Part shown: positions 1 to 9,196 of the stretch, piece by piece
How the letters are laid out: every line of letters starts with the position of its first letter
How positions within the stretch are numbered: the stretch's first letter is position 1
DNA from: Bacteroidales bacterium
GTDB lineage: Bacteria; Bacteroidota; Bacteroidia; Bacteroidales; Cfx3-03
Length of the DNA stretch: 36,644 bases
Direction: 5' to 3'
NCBI GenBank assembly: GCA_023251485.1
Contig: JAHEYR010000010.1
Location: 1-36,644 of the forward strand
Made by a program: the position numbers and the translations under genes
The notes under the pieces: model-generated
Seen by the model: the letters and a program-made list of their open reading frames with translations, nothing else
Database searches by the model: none
Told to the model about the DNA's origin: nothing

Positions 1-675
1 AAGCGGGACGATAACCGGTGGTTTTCTTAATTCACTCTTGATAACCACAGGGTTGATGTCACCATCTTTAGCTTGAAGTTTTTCACCTAACGTCAATGGC
101 TTAACAAATTCTGTTTTTGGTTTTTCAATAAGATCAGGCTGCTTTTCTGTTGAGATAATAGGCGTTTCTTTATTGATAAATGGTTTTTCGAGAGGTGTCT
201 TTTTCTCTGCTCCCAGATGTGCAGTCGTTTCACGCAATCTGCGTGTACCTGAATGATCAGGTTTCGGTTGTTTAAATATCTTATCCGACTTTGGATTTAC
301 CAAAGGTGAAACCGGAGATTTCTTTTCTTCAGCAGATGGTGCACCTTCAGCTTTAGCTGGTTCAGTGGCTGTCGATGATGTTGAATCATCAGTATTCAGT
401 CGCTCTGGACGTGAACTGGCAATAGGGTCTTTACTCCGGGGTAGTGCTACTTCGTTTCCGGCAATACGTTTTCTAGGTCTTTTCTGACTGTCGTCCTGTT
501 TTTCCTTCTTTTCTTTTTCGAGGATGTCAGAACTTGGGTTTAAAGCCTGCTGATCTAATACTTTATAAATCAGTTCTTGTTTTTTGAGAGATTCAAAGTT
601 GGGGATTGCCAGCTTTTGGGCAATTTCTCTAAGCTCCTGAACCAACATGCCGTTGAGCTCAATAATATCGTACAT
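1..675 (-). CDS. rho: Transcription termination factor Rho, N-terminal part (truncated by window start), with long low-complexity insertion
   Basis: Minus-strand reading from the ATG at 675 gives MYDIIELNGMLVQELREIAQKLAIPNFESLKKQELIYKVLDQQALNPSSD..., the Rho N-terminal helical domain, followed by a K/E/P/S-rich insert (EKEKKEKQDDSQKRPRKR...). Open to the window edge, so missing from the ORF track. Confidence 0.88.
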   Translation of the reverse strand, partial: MYDIIELNGMLVQELREIAQKLAIPNFESLKKQELIYKVLDQQALNPSSDILEKEKKEKQDDSQKRPRKRIAGNEVALPRSKDPIASSRPERLNTDDSTSSTATEPAKAEGAPSAEEKKSPVSPLVNPKSDKIFKQPKPDHSGTRRLRETTAHLGAEKKTPLEKPFINKETPIISTEKQPDLIEKPKTEFVKPLTLGEKLQAKDGDINPVVIKSELRKPPVIVPL

Positions 676-1034
676 ACGCAATTTAATGAATTGGGTGGGA
701 TAATTTTAATGGTTTATAATCTGGAAAATAGTTTCCTGAAAAATTTAGTGTATTTAATGATAACAAATGATTTACAAAGAAAGTGCAAGAGAAGTTAAAA
801 ATAAAGTTACAAATGAAATCGGATATTGAATTAACCGAGGAATCTTGATTGTGTGGCAAATATACAATAAAAAAAGAATCATTGAATATTTTTTTTTATT
901 TCTGCTAATATTTTTGTATTTAACTCATTATCGTCACGTTTTCTTCACCTGTTTTGGATAATTCCTTATAACAATTTTCTTTACCTTTGCCCATATTTGT
1001 ATCTTACATAACAATAAAATAACTCATCCAACCA

Positions 1035-2123
1035 ATGAAAAAGACAGCTTTTTGCGCAATCCATGAGAAAGTGGGCGCTAAAATGGTTCCCTTCGCAGGT
1101 TTTTATATGCCCGTACAATACGAGGGTCTACTTATTGAACACGAAACAGTTAGAAAAAGTTTAGGCGTATTTGATGTCTCTCATATGGGAGAAATCTGGG
1201 TAAAAGGCCCTCACGCGCTCGAATTTGTTCAATGGGTGACATCCAATGATGCTTCCGTACTTACTGATGGAAAAGTGCAATACTCTTGCTTCCCTAATGG
1301 TAAGGGTGGTATTGTTGACGATTTGTTAGTTTATCGTATTAATGCTGAGACCTATCTTCTAGTCGTTAATGCTTCTAACATCGAAAAAGACTGGAACTGG
1401 ATTTCCAGTCAGAATAAAATGAATGCTGTTTTGTATAATGCTTCTGACGAAATATCACAGCTTGCCATTCAAGGTCCGCTTGCATTAAAAGCAATGCAAA
1501 AATTGACGGATACTCCTATCATGGATATGGAGTATTATACCTTTAAAAAGGTAACCTTTGCAGGAATCAAAGATGTTATTTTTGCTACTACCGGATATAC
1601 AGGTGCAGGTGGATGCGAAATCTATTTTGCGAACGAAGATGCTGAAAAGGTTTGGAATGCAGTATTCGAAGCAGGTGCAGAGTTTGGTATTAAGCCAATT
1701 GGCCTGGGGGCCCGCGATACTTTACGTCTCGAAATGGGATACTGTCTATATGGTAACGACATTGATGATACCACTTCACCTATCGAAGCTGGTTTAGGAT
1801 GGATCACCAAGTTTACTGATGCCAAGGACTTCATCGACAAAGATGTTTTACTGGCTCAGAAGAAGAACGGTGTTGCCCGCAAGTTAGTTGGTTTCGAAAT
1901 GATTGATAAAGGGATTGCTCGTCATGGTTACGATATTGTTGATGCTGATGGCAAAGTCATTGGAGTTGTTACTTCGGGATCTCCATCACCTTCATTGAAA
2001 ATTTCCATCGGTATGGGATATGTTCCTACAGCACTTGCAAAAGTAGGTAGCGAAATTTATATCAGCATCCGCGACAAAAAGATATTAGCCAAAGTGGTTA
2101 AACTACCTTTTTATAAGGGCTAA
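1035..2123 (+). CDS. gcvT: Glycine cleavage system T protein (aminomethyltransferase)
   Basis: 362 aa; [31 protein letters not shown]...[16 protein letters not shown]...[13 protein letters not shown] typical of GcvT. Confidence 0.97.
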   Translation: MKKTAFCAIHEKVGAKMVPFAGFYMPVQYEGLLIEHETVRKSLGVFDVSHMGEIWVKGPHALEFVQWVTSNDASVLTDGKVQYSCFPNGKGGIVDDLLVYRINAETYLLVVNASNIEKDWNWISSQNKMNAVLYNASDEISQLAIQGPLALKAMQKLTDTPIMDMEYYTFKKVTFAGIKDVIFATTGYTGAGGCEIYFANEDAEKVWNAVFEAGAEFGIKPIGLGARDTLRLEMGYCLYGNDIDDTTSPIEAGLGWITKFTDAKDFIDKDVLLAQKKNGVARKLVGFEMIDKGIARHGYDIVDADGKVIGVVTSGSPSPSLKISIGMGYVPTALAKVGSEIYISIRDKKILAKVVKLPFYKG

Positions 2124-2268
2124 TGATTGCCCCCTCTTTCAATAAGAGGTGATCAATAAAACAATGCGTATTGGTTATCGTTATCTATGTTGCATTCTAT
2201 CAAATGATGAAAGCAAATCAGATACTGATAACCAATATCTTTTTGTAATACTTTTTTAATAAACCAAA

Positions 2269-4251
2269 ATGAATAATAACATGCAAGAGGCAGACAACTT
2301 TGAATATCTATTAGAACAATTTGGTGATATCAAAATCATGCGTTATACGGTGCCTGGTTTTGAAACGCTCGAGATCAACCAAAAGCGACTACTCTATTTT
2401 CTAAGCGAAGCAGCACTTTGTGGCCGCGATATCTTATTCCACCAGAATTATAAATATAATCTGGTGCTTCGCAAAACACTGGAAGCAATCTACAACGGAT
2501 ATACAGGGAATAGAGGAGAGGCTGAGTTTGCTGAATTTGTTGTCTATCTAAAAAAGATCTGGTTTGCCAACGGAATCCATCATCACTACTCATCCGATAA
2601 ATTTGTCCCTGAGTTTTCTCTTGCATATTATCATGAATTACTAAATAATACACCCGCTCGTTTCTTTCCAACCACCGCAGTTCTCTCTTTAGATCAGATA
2701 AAGGAACTCACGGCCGATGTCATTTTCAATAAAGAACTGGCACCTTTTAAAAAATATCAAAACGATACCGACGATCTGCTCCGGCAATCTGCCGTTAACT
2801 TCTATGAAGGCGTTAGTCAGAAAGAGGCTGAAGCCTTTTATGATGCCTTTAAAAACGACGACGATCATACACCCATCTCGTTTGGTTTAAATTCCAGACT
2901 GACTAAAAAGGATGGTATAATAACAGAAGAGACCTATAAGATAGGTGGGCTCTACACAGAAGCGATAGAGAAAATCGTTTATTGGCTGAAACAAGCAGTA
3001 GAAGTAGCTGAAAACGAAACACAACAACAAGTACTTCAACTGCTGATCCGTTACTATCAAACCGGCGATCTGAAGACTTGGGATGCTTATAACATCATGT
3101 GGTTACAAGATCTACATTCATTAATAGATGTCGTAAACGGATTTATAGAAACCTACGAAGACCCGCTTGGCATCAAGGGAACCTGGGAGAGCGTAGTCAA
3201 TTTCAAAAACCTTGAAGCTACTAAAAGAACAGATATTATCAGCGCCAATGCACAATGGTTTGAAGATCATTCACCTGTCGACCCCCGTTTTAAGAAAAAG
3301 GAAGTCCGCGGAGTTAGTGCAAAAGTCATCTATGCCGTTCAGTTGGGAGGCGATTGTTTTCCTTCAACCCCCATTGGTATCAATCTGCCCAATGCCGACT
3401 GGATCAGAGCACAATACGGATCAAAGAGTGTTACCATCGAAAACATAACCTATGCACACCACCAAGCGTCATTAGGGTCGGGCATGCTGGAAGAGTTTGC
3501 CTTTTCAGAAGAGGAGCAGCGGCTGGCCAAGACCTATGGCTTTATCGCCGATAATCTCCATACCGATTTACATGAGTGCTTAGGACATGGATCCGGACAA
3601 TTATTACCTGGTGTAAGTCCCGATGTGCTGAAAAACTATCATTCACCCTTAGAAGAAGCCCGTGCCGATCTTTTTGCGCTCTATTATATGATGGATCCAA
3701 AGCTCGTTGAGTTGGGAATCCTCCCTTGCGAAGAGGCAGCCAAGGCCGAGTATAATTCATATATCCGCAATGGAATGATGACCCAACTTGTCCGGATAGA
3801 ACAAGGCAAGACCATTGAGCAGGCCCATATGCGTTGTCGTTCCTTGATAGCTCACTGGGTTTTTGAGAAAGGTGCAAAAAATAAAGTAATAGAACAAGTA
3901 GAGAAGGAGGGTAAGACCTTTTTTGTCATCAACGATCACCGTGCATTGCGTACTTTGTTTGGAGCTCTACTTAAAGAGGTCCAGCGGATAAAATCGGAGG
4001 GCGATTATGCCGCCTGTAAACAACTGGTAGAGCAATATGGCGTACAGATCGATGCCCGTCTACATGCTGAGACCCTCGAACGATTCAAAAAACTCAACAT
4101 TGCACCTTTTGGTGGGTTTGTTAATCCAAAGCTGGAAGCTGTAGTTGAGGACGGGGTTATTACAGACGTTCTGATAAGTTATCCAGATAATTACACATTA
4201 CAGATGTTGGAGTATTCAGCAGACTATTCATTTCTTCCGATAAAACTATAA
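2269..4251 (+). CDS. Dipeptidyl peptidase III-type zinc metallopeptidase (M49)
   Basis: 660 aa with HECLGH zinc-binding motif and downstream EEARADLFALY, as in Bacteroides-type DPP III. Confidence 0.93.
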   Translation: MNNNMQEADNFEYLLEQFGDIKIMRYTVPGFETLEINQKRLLYFLSEAALCGRDILFHQNYKYNLVLRKTLEAIYNGYTGNRGEAEFAEFVVYLKKIWFANGIHHHYSSDKFVPEFSLAYYHELLNNTPARFFPTTAVLSLDQIKELTADVIFNKELAPFKKYQNDTDDLLRQSAVNFYEGVSQKEAEAFYDAFKNDDDHTPISFGLNSRLTKKDGIITEETYKIGGLYTEAIEKIVYWLKQAVEVAENETQQQVLQLLIRYYQTGDLKTWDAYNIMWLQDLHSLIDVVNGFIETYEDPLGIKGTWESVVNFKNLEATKRTDIISANAQWFEDHSPVDPRFKKKEVRGVSAKVIYAVQLGGDCFPSTPIGINLPNADWIRAQYGSKSVTIENITYAHHQASLGSGMLEEFAFSEEEQRLAKTYGFIADNLHTDLHECLGHGSGQLLPGVSPDVLKNYHSPLEEARADLFALYYMMDPKLVELGILPCEEAAKAEYNSYIRNGMMTQLVRIEQGKTIEQAHMRCRSLIAHWVFEKGAKNKVIEQVEKEGKTFFVINDHRALRTLFGALLKEVQRIKSEGDYAACKQLVEQYGVQIDARLHAETLERFKKLNIAPFGGFVNPKLEAVVEDGVITDVLISYPDNYTLQMLEYSADYSFLPIKL

Positions 4252-4355
4252 GAGAACTAAAAGACTAAATCGTTTTGGACTGTTTGTTTTTTGAAATTAT
4301 TTTGTTAATATTTGGTTAAGCTTTAATATCTTCGCCTGCAAATCTAAACAACCAC

Positions 4356-5675
4356 ATGAATACAGAAAACGCTCAGAAACATCCACCGGCATTATACTTG
4401 CTGGCTGCTACTGCTGCGGGTGAGCGATTTGCCTATTATGGCATGCGCGCGCTCCTAATGCTTTACATGACACACAAAGCTGTTGATCAGCTTGCAGGAA
4501 TGAATTTTACCGAAAAAGCCTCAGGTTTGGTTTACGGTTTATTTAACGGCTTATGCTATCTATTCCCCTTTTTTGGAGGAATACTGGCTGACCGACTTTT
4601 GGGTGAACGCCGCTCTGTCACCATTGGCGGATTGTTTATTGGTGCCGGTCTGATCATTCTCTCTATTAATAATACGATGCTTCCGTTTGTAGCAGGACTT
4701 ACATTTATCGCTGTGGGTAATGGTTTCTTCAAACCTACTGTTGTTGCGATGATAGGTGAGCTTTACGAACAAGGAGACCCTCGTCGTGATCGTGCTTTCA
4801 CACTCTATTATCAATTATTTAATGGTGCTGTATTTGCCGCTCCTATCATTTGTGGTAGTATCGCTGCCATATATGGCTACCGGACCGGTTTTATCGTGGC
4901 CGGTATTGCTGTTGTTTTAAGTTTAATTGCTTACTGGATATTAGCTCCTTCGATATTAGGTACTGTTGGAAAAGAACCTAAAGCCAAACAACGTAAAAAC
5001 GACAAGGTTGAAAAACTCCCACTGACCAAAGATGAAAAGGATCGCATCTCTGTGATATTAGTTCTTCTCTTTTTTGTCACATTCTTCTGGGCCGGATTTG
5101 AACAGGCTGGTAGCTCATTGACTACTTTTACGGATAAATTTATCGATCGGAATATATGGGGATTTGAAATTCAGACGCCATGGTTTCAGAGCGTAAATCC
5201 ATTCTTTGTGCTGGTTCTTGGCTTCCCATTCACATTACTTTGGCTCAAACTGAGCAAAATAGGCAAAAATCCTTCTACGCCTGTGAAAATGGGTATCGGT
5301 ATGGTGCTACTGGGTATTGGTTTCCTTTTTATGCTTGGTGCCGTAGCTCAGTTAAACAGTGGTGCCCCGAAAGCCAGTATGATCTGGCTGATGTTAGCAT
5401 ATCTCTTTCACACATTTGGTGAACTGATGCTTTCGCCGATAGGACTTTCCATGGTGACAAAACTAGCTCCCGTACACATGGTTTCTATGTTTATGGGTGT
5501 ATGGTTCCTCAGTACATTTTTAGCTCACCTCATTGGTGGTGTCATTGCAAGTGAGGTAGGTAGTTTTGGCCCTGGTGCTATATTTGGTGGTGTGGCAGGT
5601 TTTGTGATCGCTTTAGGTTTTGTGGTCTTCTTCCTCTCAAAACGACTATTAAATATGATGCATGGACGAGATTAA
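4356..5675 (+). CDS. Proton-dependent oligopeptide transporter (POT/PTR2 family, MFS)
   Basis: 439 aa polytopic; N-terminal ERFAYYGMRALLMLYMT and FFGGILADRLLGERR motifs of the POT family. Confidence 0.94.
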   Translation: MNTENAQKHPPALYLLAATAAGERFAYYGMRALLMLYMTHKAVDQLAGMNFTEKASGLVYGLFNGLCYLFPFFGGILADRLLGERRSVTIGGLFIGAGLIILSINNTMLPFVAGLTFIAVGNGFFKPTVVAMIGELYEQGDPRRDRAFTLYYQLFNGAVFAAPIICGSIAAIYGYRTGFIVAGIAVVLSLIAYWILAPSILGTVGKEPKAKQRKNDKVEKLPLTKDEKDRISVILVLLFFVTFFWAGFEQAGSSLTTFTDKFIDRNIWGFEIQTPWFQSVNPFFVLVLGFPFTLLWLKLSKIGKNPSTPVKMGIGMVLLGIGFLFMLGAVAQLNSGAPKASMIWLMLAYLFHTFGELMLSPIGLSMVTKLAPVHMVSMFMGVWFLSTFLAHLIGGVIASEVGSFGPGAIFGGVAGFVIALGFVVFFLSKRLLNMMHGRD

Positions 5676-5690
5676 CGATTTCATCCTATA

Positions 5691-5739
5691 GAAAAAGAGA
5701 GAGCCGGTTCCAAATAATGAAACCGGCTCTCTTTTTGTC
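5691..5739. terminator. Bidirectional intrinsic terminator between the convergent POT transporter and exonuclease genes
   Basis: AAAAAGAGAGAGCCGGTTC-caaataat-GAAACCGGCTCTCTTTTTG; GC-rich stem flanked by A and T tracts. Confidence 0.88.
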
Positions 5740-5740
5740 T

Positions 5741-6361
5741 TTAATCGCCCATTGCCTCTTCGTCGAGCTTGAGGTAGGGGACATAGCTGAATATGGCCGC
5801 CAAGCAGTCTTTTGTCAATATGGAATCCTCCAGGGCGTTGTGGGTATCTCCTTCGCGTTCCAGTTCAAAGTATGCAGAGATGGCTTCTAAGCTGCGTTTG
5901 CGCGGTACATCATACCCATTTGCTGAAAGAATTTTAAACATTAAGAAACTAAGTTGGTGCAGATCTAACTGCGTATGCGAAAAGTACCAATCAACTTTCT
6001 CTTTGCGATATCCTGCTCTCAGAAAGTTAATGTCATACATTACACTCTGCCCGCAGATAGCGACATTACGAAACACATTTTGCTTGTCGGTGCCTTTGTA
6101 TTTTAAGGTCTCTAAGATCCAACGCTCAAATTTTTCAATGGCTTCAAAAAGCATTGGGGCATCTTGAAGATCTGCCAACGATAAGTCGTGTATCTTTTGC
6201 GACGGAGCTGAAAAGCTTTCACTGTTTTCGGGATAAACGTTGGTGATAAATTGACCAAGTTCCTCCCAGTTGTCATTACATAACACAGCGCCTATCTGAA
6301 TCACCTCATTCCACTCCGGGTCGGGGCCACTCATCTCAAGATCGAGAACTAAATAAAACAT
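5741..6361 (-). CDS. DEDD-type 3'-5' exonuclease (RNase T / DnaQ-like)
   Basis: MFYLVLDLEMSGPDPEWNEVIQIGAV (ExoI DxE motif) and GDTHNALEDSILTKDCL (ExoIII H-x4-D). Confidence 0.8.
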   Translation of the reverse strand: MFYLVLDLEMSGPDPEWNEVIQIGAVLCNDNWEELGQFITNVYPENSESFSAPSQKIHDLSLADLQDAPMLFEAIEKFERWILETLKYKGTDKQNVFRNVAICGQSVMYDINFLRAGYRKEKVDWYFSHTQLDLHQLSFLMFKILSANGYDVPRKRSLEAISAYFELEREGDTHNALEDSILTKDCLAAIFSYVPYLKLDEEAMGD

Positions 6362-6367
6362 GGGTAG

Positions 6368-6979
6368 TTATTTTTTTGTGGAACGGATTGGTTTGATTGA
6401 AAAAGCCATGTGTTCCAGATAGATTTCATTCTGATCCAGCCAGCGTTTACGTGCTTTTATATAAAGTGAGACTCTGATTTTACCAGCGTCTTTTACAAAC
6501 ATGCGATATTGCCGACCAGAAAGTTTGAGCCCTTTTATGCCATCGTTGAAAACAAAAGTCTCAATTTTATTAAAAACGGTAGAATCGACTTCTGCTAACA
6601 CCCGTTCATTATCCGGTGTGATCCGTTCTCCGTAAATTCTGATGTCGGTAAATTTCTTTCCTGTAAATATATAATAGCCATCGCCAATGGTACTTTCATC
6701 AATAGCACGCCACAGTGTCGGAAGCTCAAAGGAGAAATTAAATGATTGATTATAGGCAGTTTTAAATTCTTTTGCTTTCGCAGGTTTGTAAACAGCCTCC
6801 TGATTGTCTCTGTCAAGGGACAAGACCGTATCGGCATCAACATTCTCAGAGGTATCTACAGAGATTGCTGTTGTCTGAATCTTCTGCTGACTGGCAGTTG
6901 TCTTATCCGGATGATTGTTGCAGGCCGTCATTACAACGAAAGCCGAGATACAAAACAGTGGAATTATTTTATAGTACAT
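6368..6979 (-). CDS. Hypothetical lipoprotein
   Basis: 203 aa; N-terminal MYYKIIPLFCISAFVVMTACNN lipobox-like signal. Confidence 0.65.
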   Translation of the reverse strand: MYYKIIPLFCISAFVVMTACNNHPDKTTASQQKIQTTAISVDTSENVDADTVLSLDRDNQEAVYKPAKAKEFKTAYNQSFNFSFELPTLWRAIDESTIGDGYYIFTGKKFTDIRIYGERITPDNERVLAEVDSTVFNKIETFVFNDGIKGLKLSGRQYRMFVKDAGKIRVSLYIKARKRWLDQNEIYLEHMAFSIKPIRSTKK

Positions 6980-6998
6980 AAGTGAAGGGTTAGCTGAA

Positions 6999-7006
6999 CA
7001 AAGATA
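6999..7006 (-). promoter_or_regulatory. Candidate Bacteroidota -7 box (TATCTTTG) for the minus-strand lipoprotein
   Basis: CAAAGATA on + strand = TATCTTTG on minus strand, ~20 nt upstream of the ATG. Confidence 0.5.
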
Positions 7007-7100
7007 ATTAGTTTGCTGTTCAAAGAAGAAAAATATGTTGTTTACTTTTCATAAATGTTAGTATATATTGTAATTTTAAACATCCAAAAAAACAAACACC

Positions 7101-7676
7101 ATGAAATTTGAATTGCCCAATCTACCTTATGCAGTAGATGCTTTAGAACCTTTTATCAGCCAGCGCACGCTGGAGTTTCATCACGGTAAGCATCACCAGA
7201 CTTATGTGAACAATCTGAACAACCTTGTAGTAGGTACAAAGTTTGAAAATTCTGAGTTAGAGCATATTGTTAAGGAAGCTCAAGGACCTATTTTTAATAA
7301 TGCTGCTCAAATATGGAATCACACATTCTATTTTGAAGCTTTTAAATCAAATGGGAGTGGTGAACCCACTGGTAAATTACTTGATAAGATTAATGCATCT
7401 TTTGGCTCTTTTGCTGATTTTAAAGCTAAGTTTGCTACATCCGCAACCACTCTATTTGGATCGGGATGGGCTTGGCTGGTTGAAAAAACTGACGGTACGC
7501 TCGAAATCGTTCAAACATCAAATGCAGCATGCCCACTTAGAGATGGGTTGAAACCATTGCTGACTTGTGATGTTTGGGAACATGCTTATTATCTGGACGT
7601 ACAGAATCGTCGTCCTGATTATGTTACAGCATTCTGGAATGTCGTAAATTGGAATAAAGTAGCTGAGCGCCTGTAA
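7101..7676 (+). CDS. sodB: Fe/Mn superoxide dismutase
   Basis: 191 aa; MKFELPNLPYAVDALEPFISQRTLEFHHGKHHQTYVNNLN... and DVWEHAYYLDVQNRRPDYV signature. Confidence 0.97.
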   Translation: MKFELPNLPYAVDALEPFISQRTLEFHHGKHHQTYVNNLNNLVVGTKFENSELEHIVKEAQGPIFNNAAQIWNHTFYFEAFKSNGSGEPTGKLLDKINASFGSFADFKAKFATSATTLFGSGWAWLVEKTDGTLEIVQTSNAACPLRDGLKPLLTCDVWEHAYYLDVQNRRPDYVTAFWNVVNWNKVAERL

Positions 7677-7693
7677 TCAAAGTAGCTCATTAA

Positions 7694-7738
7694 AAAAAAT
7701 AAAAGCCGGTACTTAATGGGGGTACCGGCTTTTATTTT
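7694..7738. terminator. Bidirectional intrinsic terminator
   Basis: AAATAAAAGCCGGTAC-ttaatggg-GGTACCGGCTTTTATTTT between convergent genes. Confidence 0.88.
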
Positions 7739-7758
7739 GATGAGATAGATGATGTCTG

Positions 7759-8496
7759 TTACATCTTAACTTTAAATACGATCTTTTTTACTTTCACCTG
7801 CTCTCCGTCCATCATGTTGGGTCTGTGAGCTTCGGTAGGGAAGAAGATGAAAAATGTACCGGGTTGAGCATGATAATCGTTGAAACTTGTAGGTTCAACA
7901 AACATCACATCTTTGGTTTCATTATAAGGAACAACAACGGTAGCTCCTTTTATAGGTGCAATACCCATCTGCTCTTTTCCTGAAAGTACAATTTGAATAT
8001 CAAGATATTTCTTATGTGCTTCCCATTTTCCATCAGCAGGAAGTTTCGTTTGGTATTCCGAAACAGGCGCAAATACATTGTCGCCATCGATCGTGTATTT
8101 AGCAACAGGTAGATTTACCAAATCGTTTTTGCTGATAAATTCAAATACCTTTTCCCAATACGCTTTATTCGTTGCATAATGTTTTTTTAACTCTTCTAGA
8201 TTGATGGTATTGCTGGGTGTTAGTTTACATCCTTTAAACCATGATTTTTCGGCAAACCATTCTGCTACAGTTTCTGATGGTTTTTGAGCTTTCTCGGTCA
8301 TATTGTTATTCTTTTCAGTGTTTATAACACTAGTTAACTGATTATTTGTTGCTTTATTTTTTGCGATTCCATTGGTGTTATTGGCAAGAATTTCTTTTGT
8401 TGAAATCGATTGCCCCACGACAGATAAAGAAAAAGTGACAGCTGCAACTAATGCTACAGATGTGAAGATTCTTACAATTGTTTTATTCCGGTTCAT
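7759..8496 (-). CDS. YhcH/YjgK/YiaL (DUF386) family protein with N-terminal export signal
   Basis: C-terminal ~150 aa resemble YhcH (WEAHKKYLDIQIVLSGKEQMGIA...FFIFFPTEAHRPNM); N-terminal hydrophobic stretch IVRIFTSVALVAAVTFSLSVVGQS. Confidence 0.82.
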   Translation of the reverse strand: MNRNKTIVRIFTSVALVAAVTFSLSVVGQSISTKEILANNTNGIAKNKATNNQLTSVINTEKNNNMTEKAQKPSETVAEWFAEKSWFKGCKLTPSNTINLEELKKHYATNKAYWEKVFEFISKNDLVNLPVAKYTIDGDNVFAPVSEYQTKLPADGKWEAHKKYLDIQIVLSGKEQMGIAPIKGATVVVPYNETKDVMFVEPTSFNDYHAQPGTFFIFFPTEAHRPNMMDGEQVKVKKIVFKVKM

Positions 8497-8632
8497 ACAG
8501 CTATGTTTATAAATTTAGACAGTAAAAATACAAATTTAGAGAATTGAAATGTCCTGAATAATTATTATTTTTTGAATTCAGCTTCACAAAAGCAACGCAT
8601 CAATGAAAAAGGCTGATACAACTGAAAATATT

Positions 8633-8640
8633 TACCTTTG
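8633..8640 (+). promoter_or_regulatory. Candidate Bacteroidota -7 promoter box TACCTTTG for aroK
   Basis: TAnnTTTG match 18 nt before the in-frame ATG at 8659; overlaps the TTG called as start in the ORF track. Confidence 0.6.
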
Positions 8641-8658
8641 CAAAAAATAAACTTCTAT

Positions 8659-9159
8659 ATGCTGATCTTTCTGGTAGGATATATGGGATGTGGTAAAACT
8701 ACCTTCGGTCGCCAATTGGCTGAAGAATTAGGTTGGCAGTTTGCTGATCTGGATGAATTGATTGAGGAGCGTTATAAAATTAGTATTTCTGATTTCTTTG
8801 GAAAATATGGTGAAGATAATTTCAGACGTATCGAAAATATGATGCTTCGCGAAGTCCTTTCATGGAAGAACAGTATTATCTCAACAGGCGGTGGTGCCCC
8901 CTGCTTTTATAACAACATGGAATTGATGAACAAATTTGGTGTCACTGTTTTTCTGGATACGTCTATCCCTATACTGGTTGAGCGACTTGTCAGGGGGAAG
9001 CGAAAGAGACCGTTATTAAAGAGTGTTGAGGTTGAAGAGTTAAATCTGAAAATAAATAATCACTTATCGCAACGCCGTTTCTATTACGAACAGGCGCAGG
9101 TTAAGCTGAGTGATGAACAACAATTTGTTGACCACATAAAAGAAAAGCTGGGATTATAA
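8659..9159 (+). CDS. aroK: Shikimate kinase (start re-assigned from 8638 to the ATG at 8659)
   Basis: MLIFLVGYMGCGKTTFGRQLAEELGWQFADLDELIEERYKISISDFF: Walker A GYMGCGKTT and shikimate kinase motifs. Confidence 0.93.
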   Translation: MLIFLVGYMGCGKTTFGRQLAEELGWQFADLDELIEERYKISISDFFGKYGEDNFRRIENMMLREVLSWKNSIISTGGGAPCFYNNMELMNKFGVTVFLDTSIPILVERLVRGKRKRPLLKSVEVEELNLKINNHLSQRRFYYEQAQVKLSDEQQFVDHIKEKLGL

Positions 9160-9182
9160 ATCTCAGCTTTTCTTTTATGTGG
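9132..9182. terminator. Long near-perfect hairpin spanning the aroK stop codon; likely bidirectional terminator
   Basis: 19-bp perfect arms CCACATAAAAGAAAAGCTG (9132-9150) and CAGCTTTTCTTTTATGTGG (9164-9182), plus 5 inner pairs (one G:U), loop ATA. Confidence 0.8.
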
Positions 9183-9196
9183 ATTTTTGAATTGTA

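Noticed and set aside
577-798. 73-aa ORF on + strand
   Set aside because: Antisense to the start and leader of rho; no recognisable protein features.
2375-2671. 98-aa minus-strand ORF and other ORFs inside long genes (e.g. 3542-3877, 18534-18833, 19861-20277)
   Set aside because: Shadow ORFs of well-supported CDSs on the opposite strand; no family resemblance.
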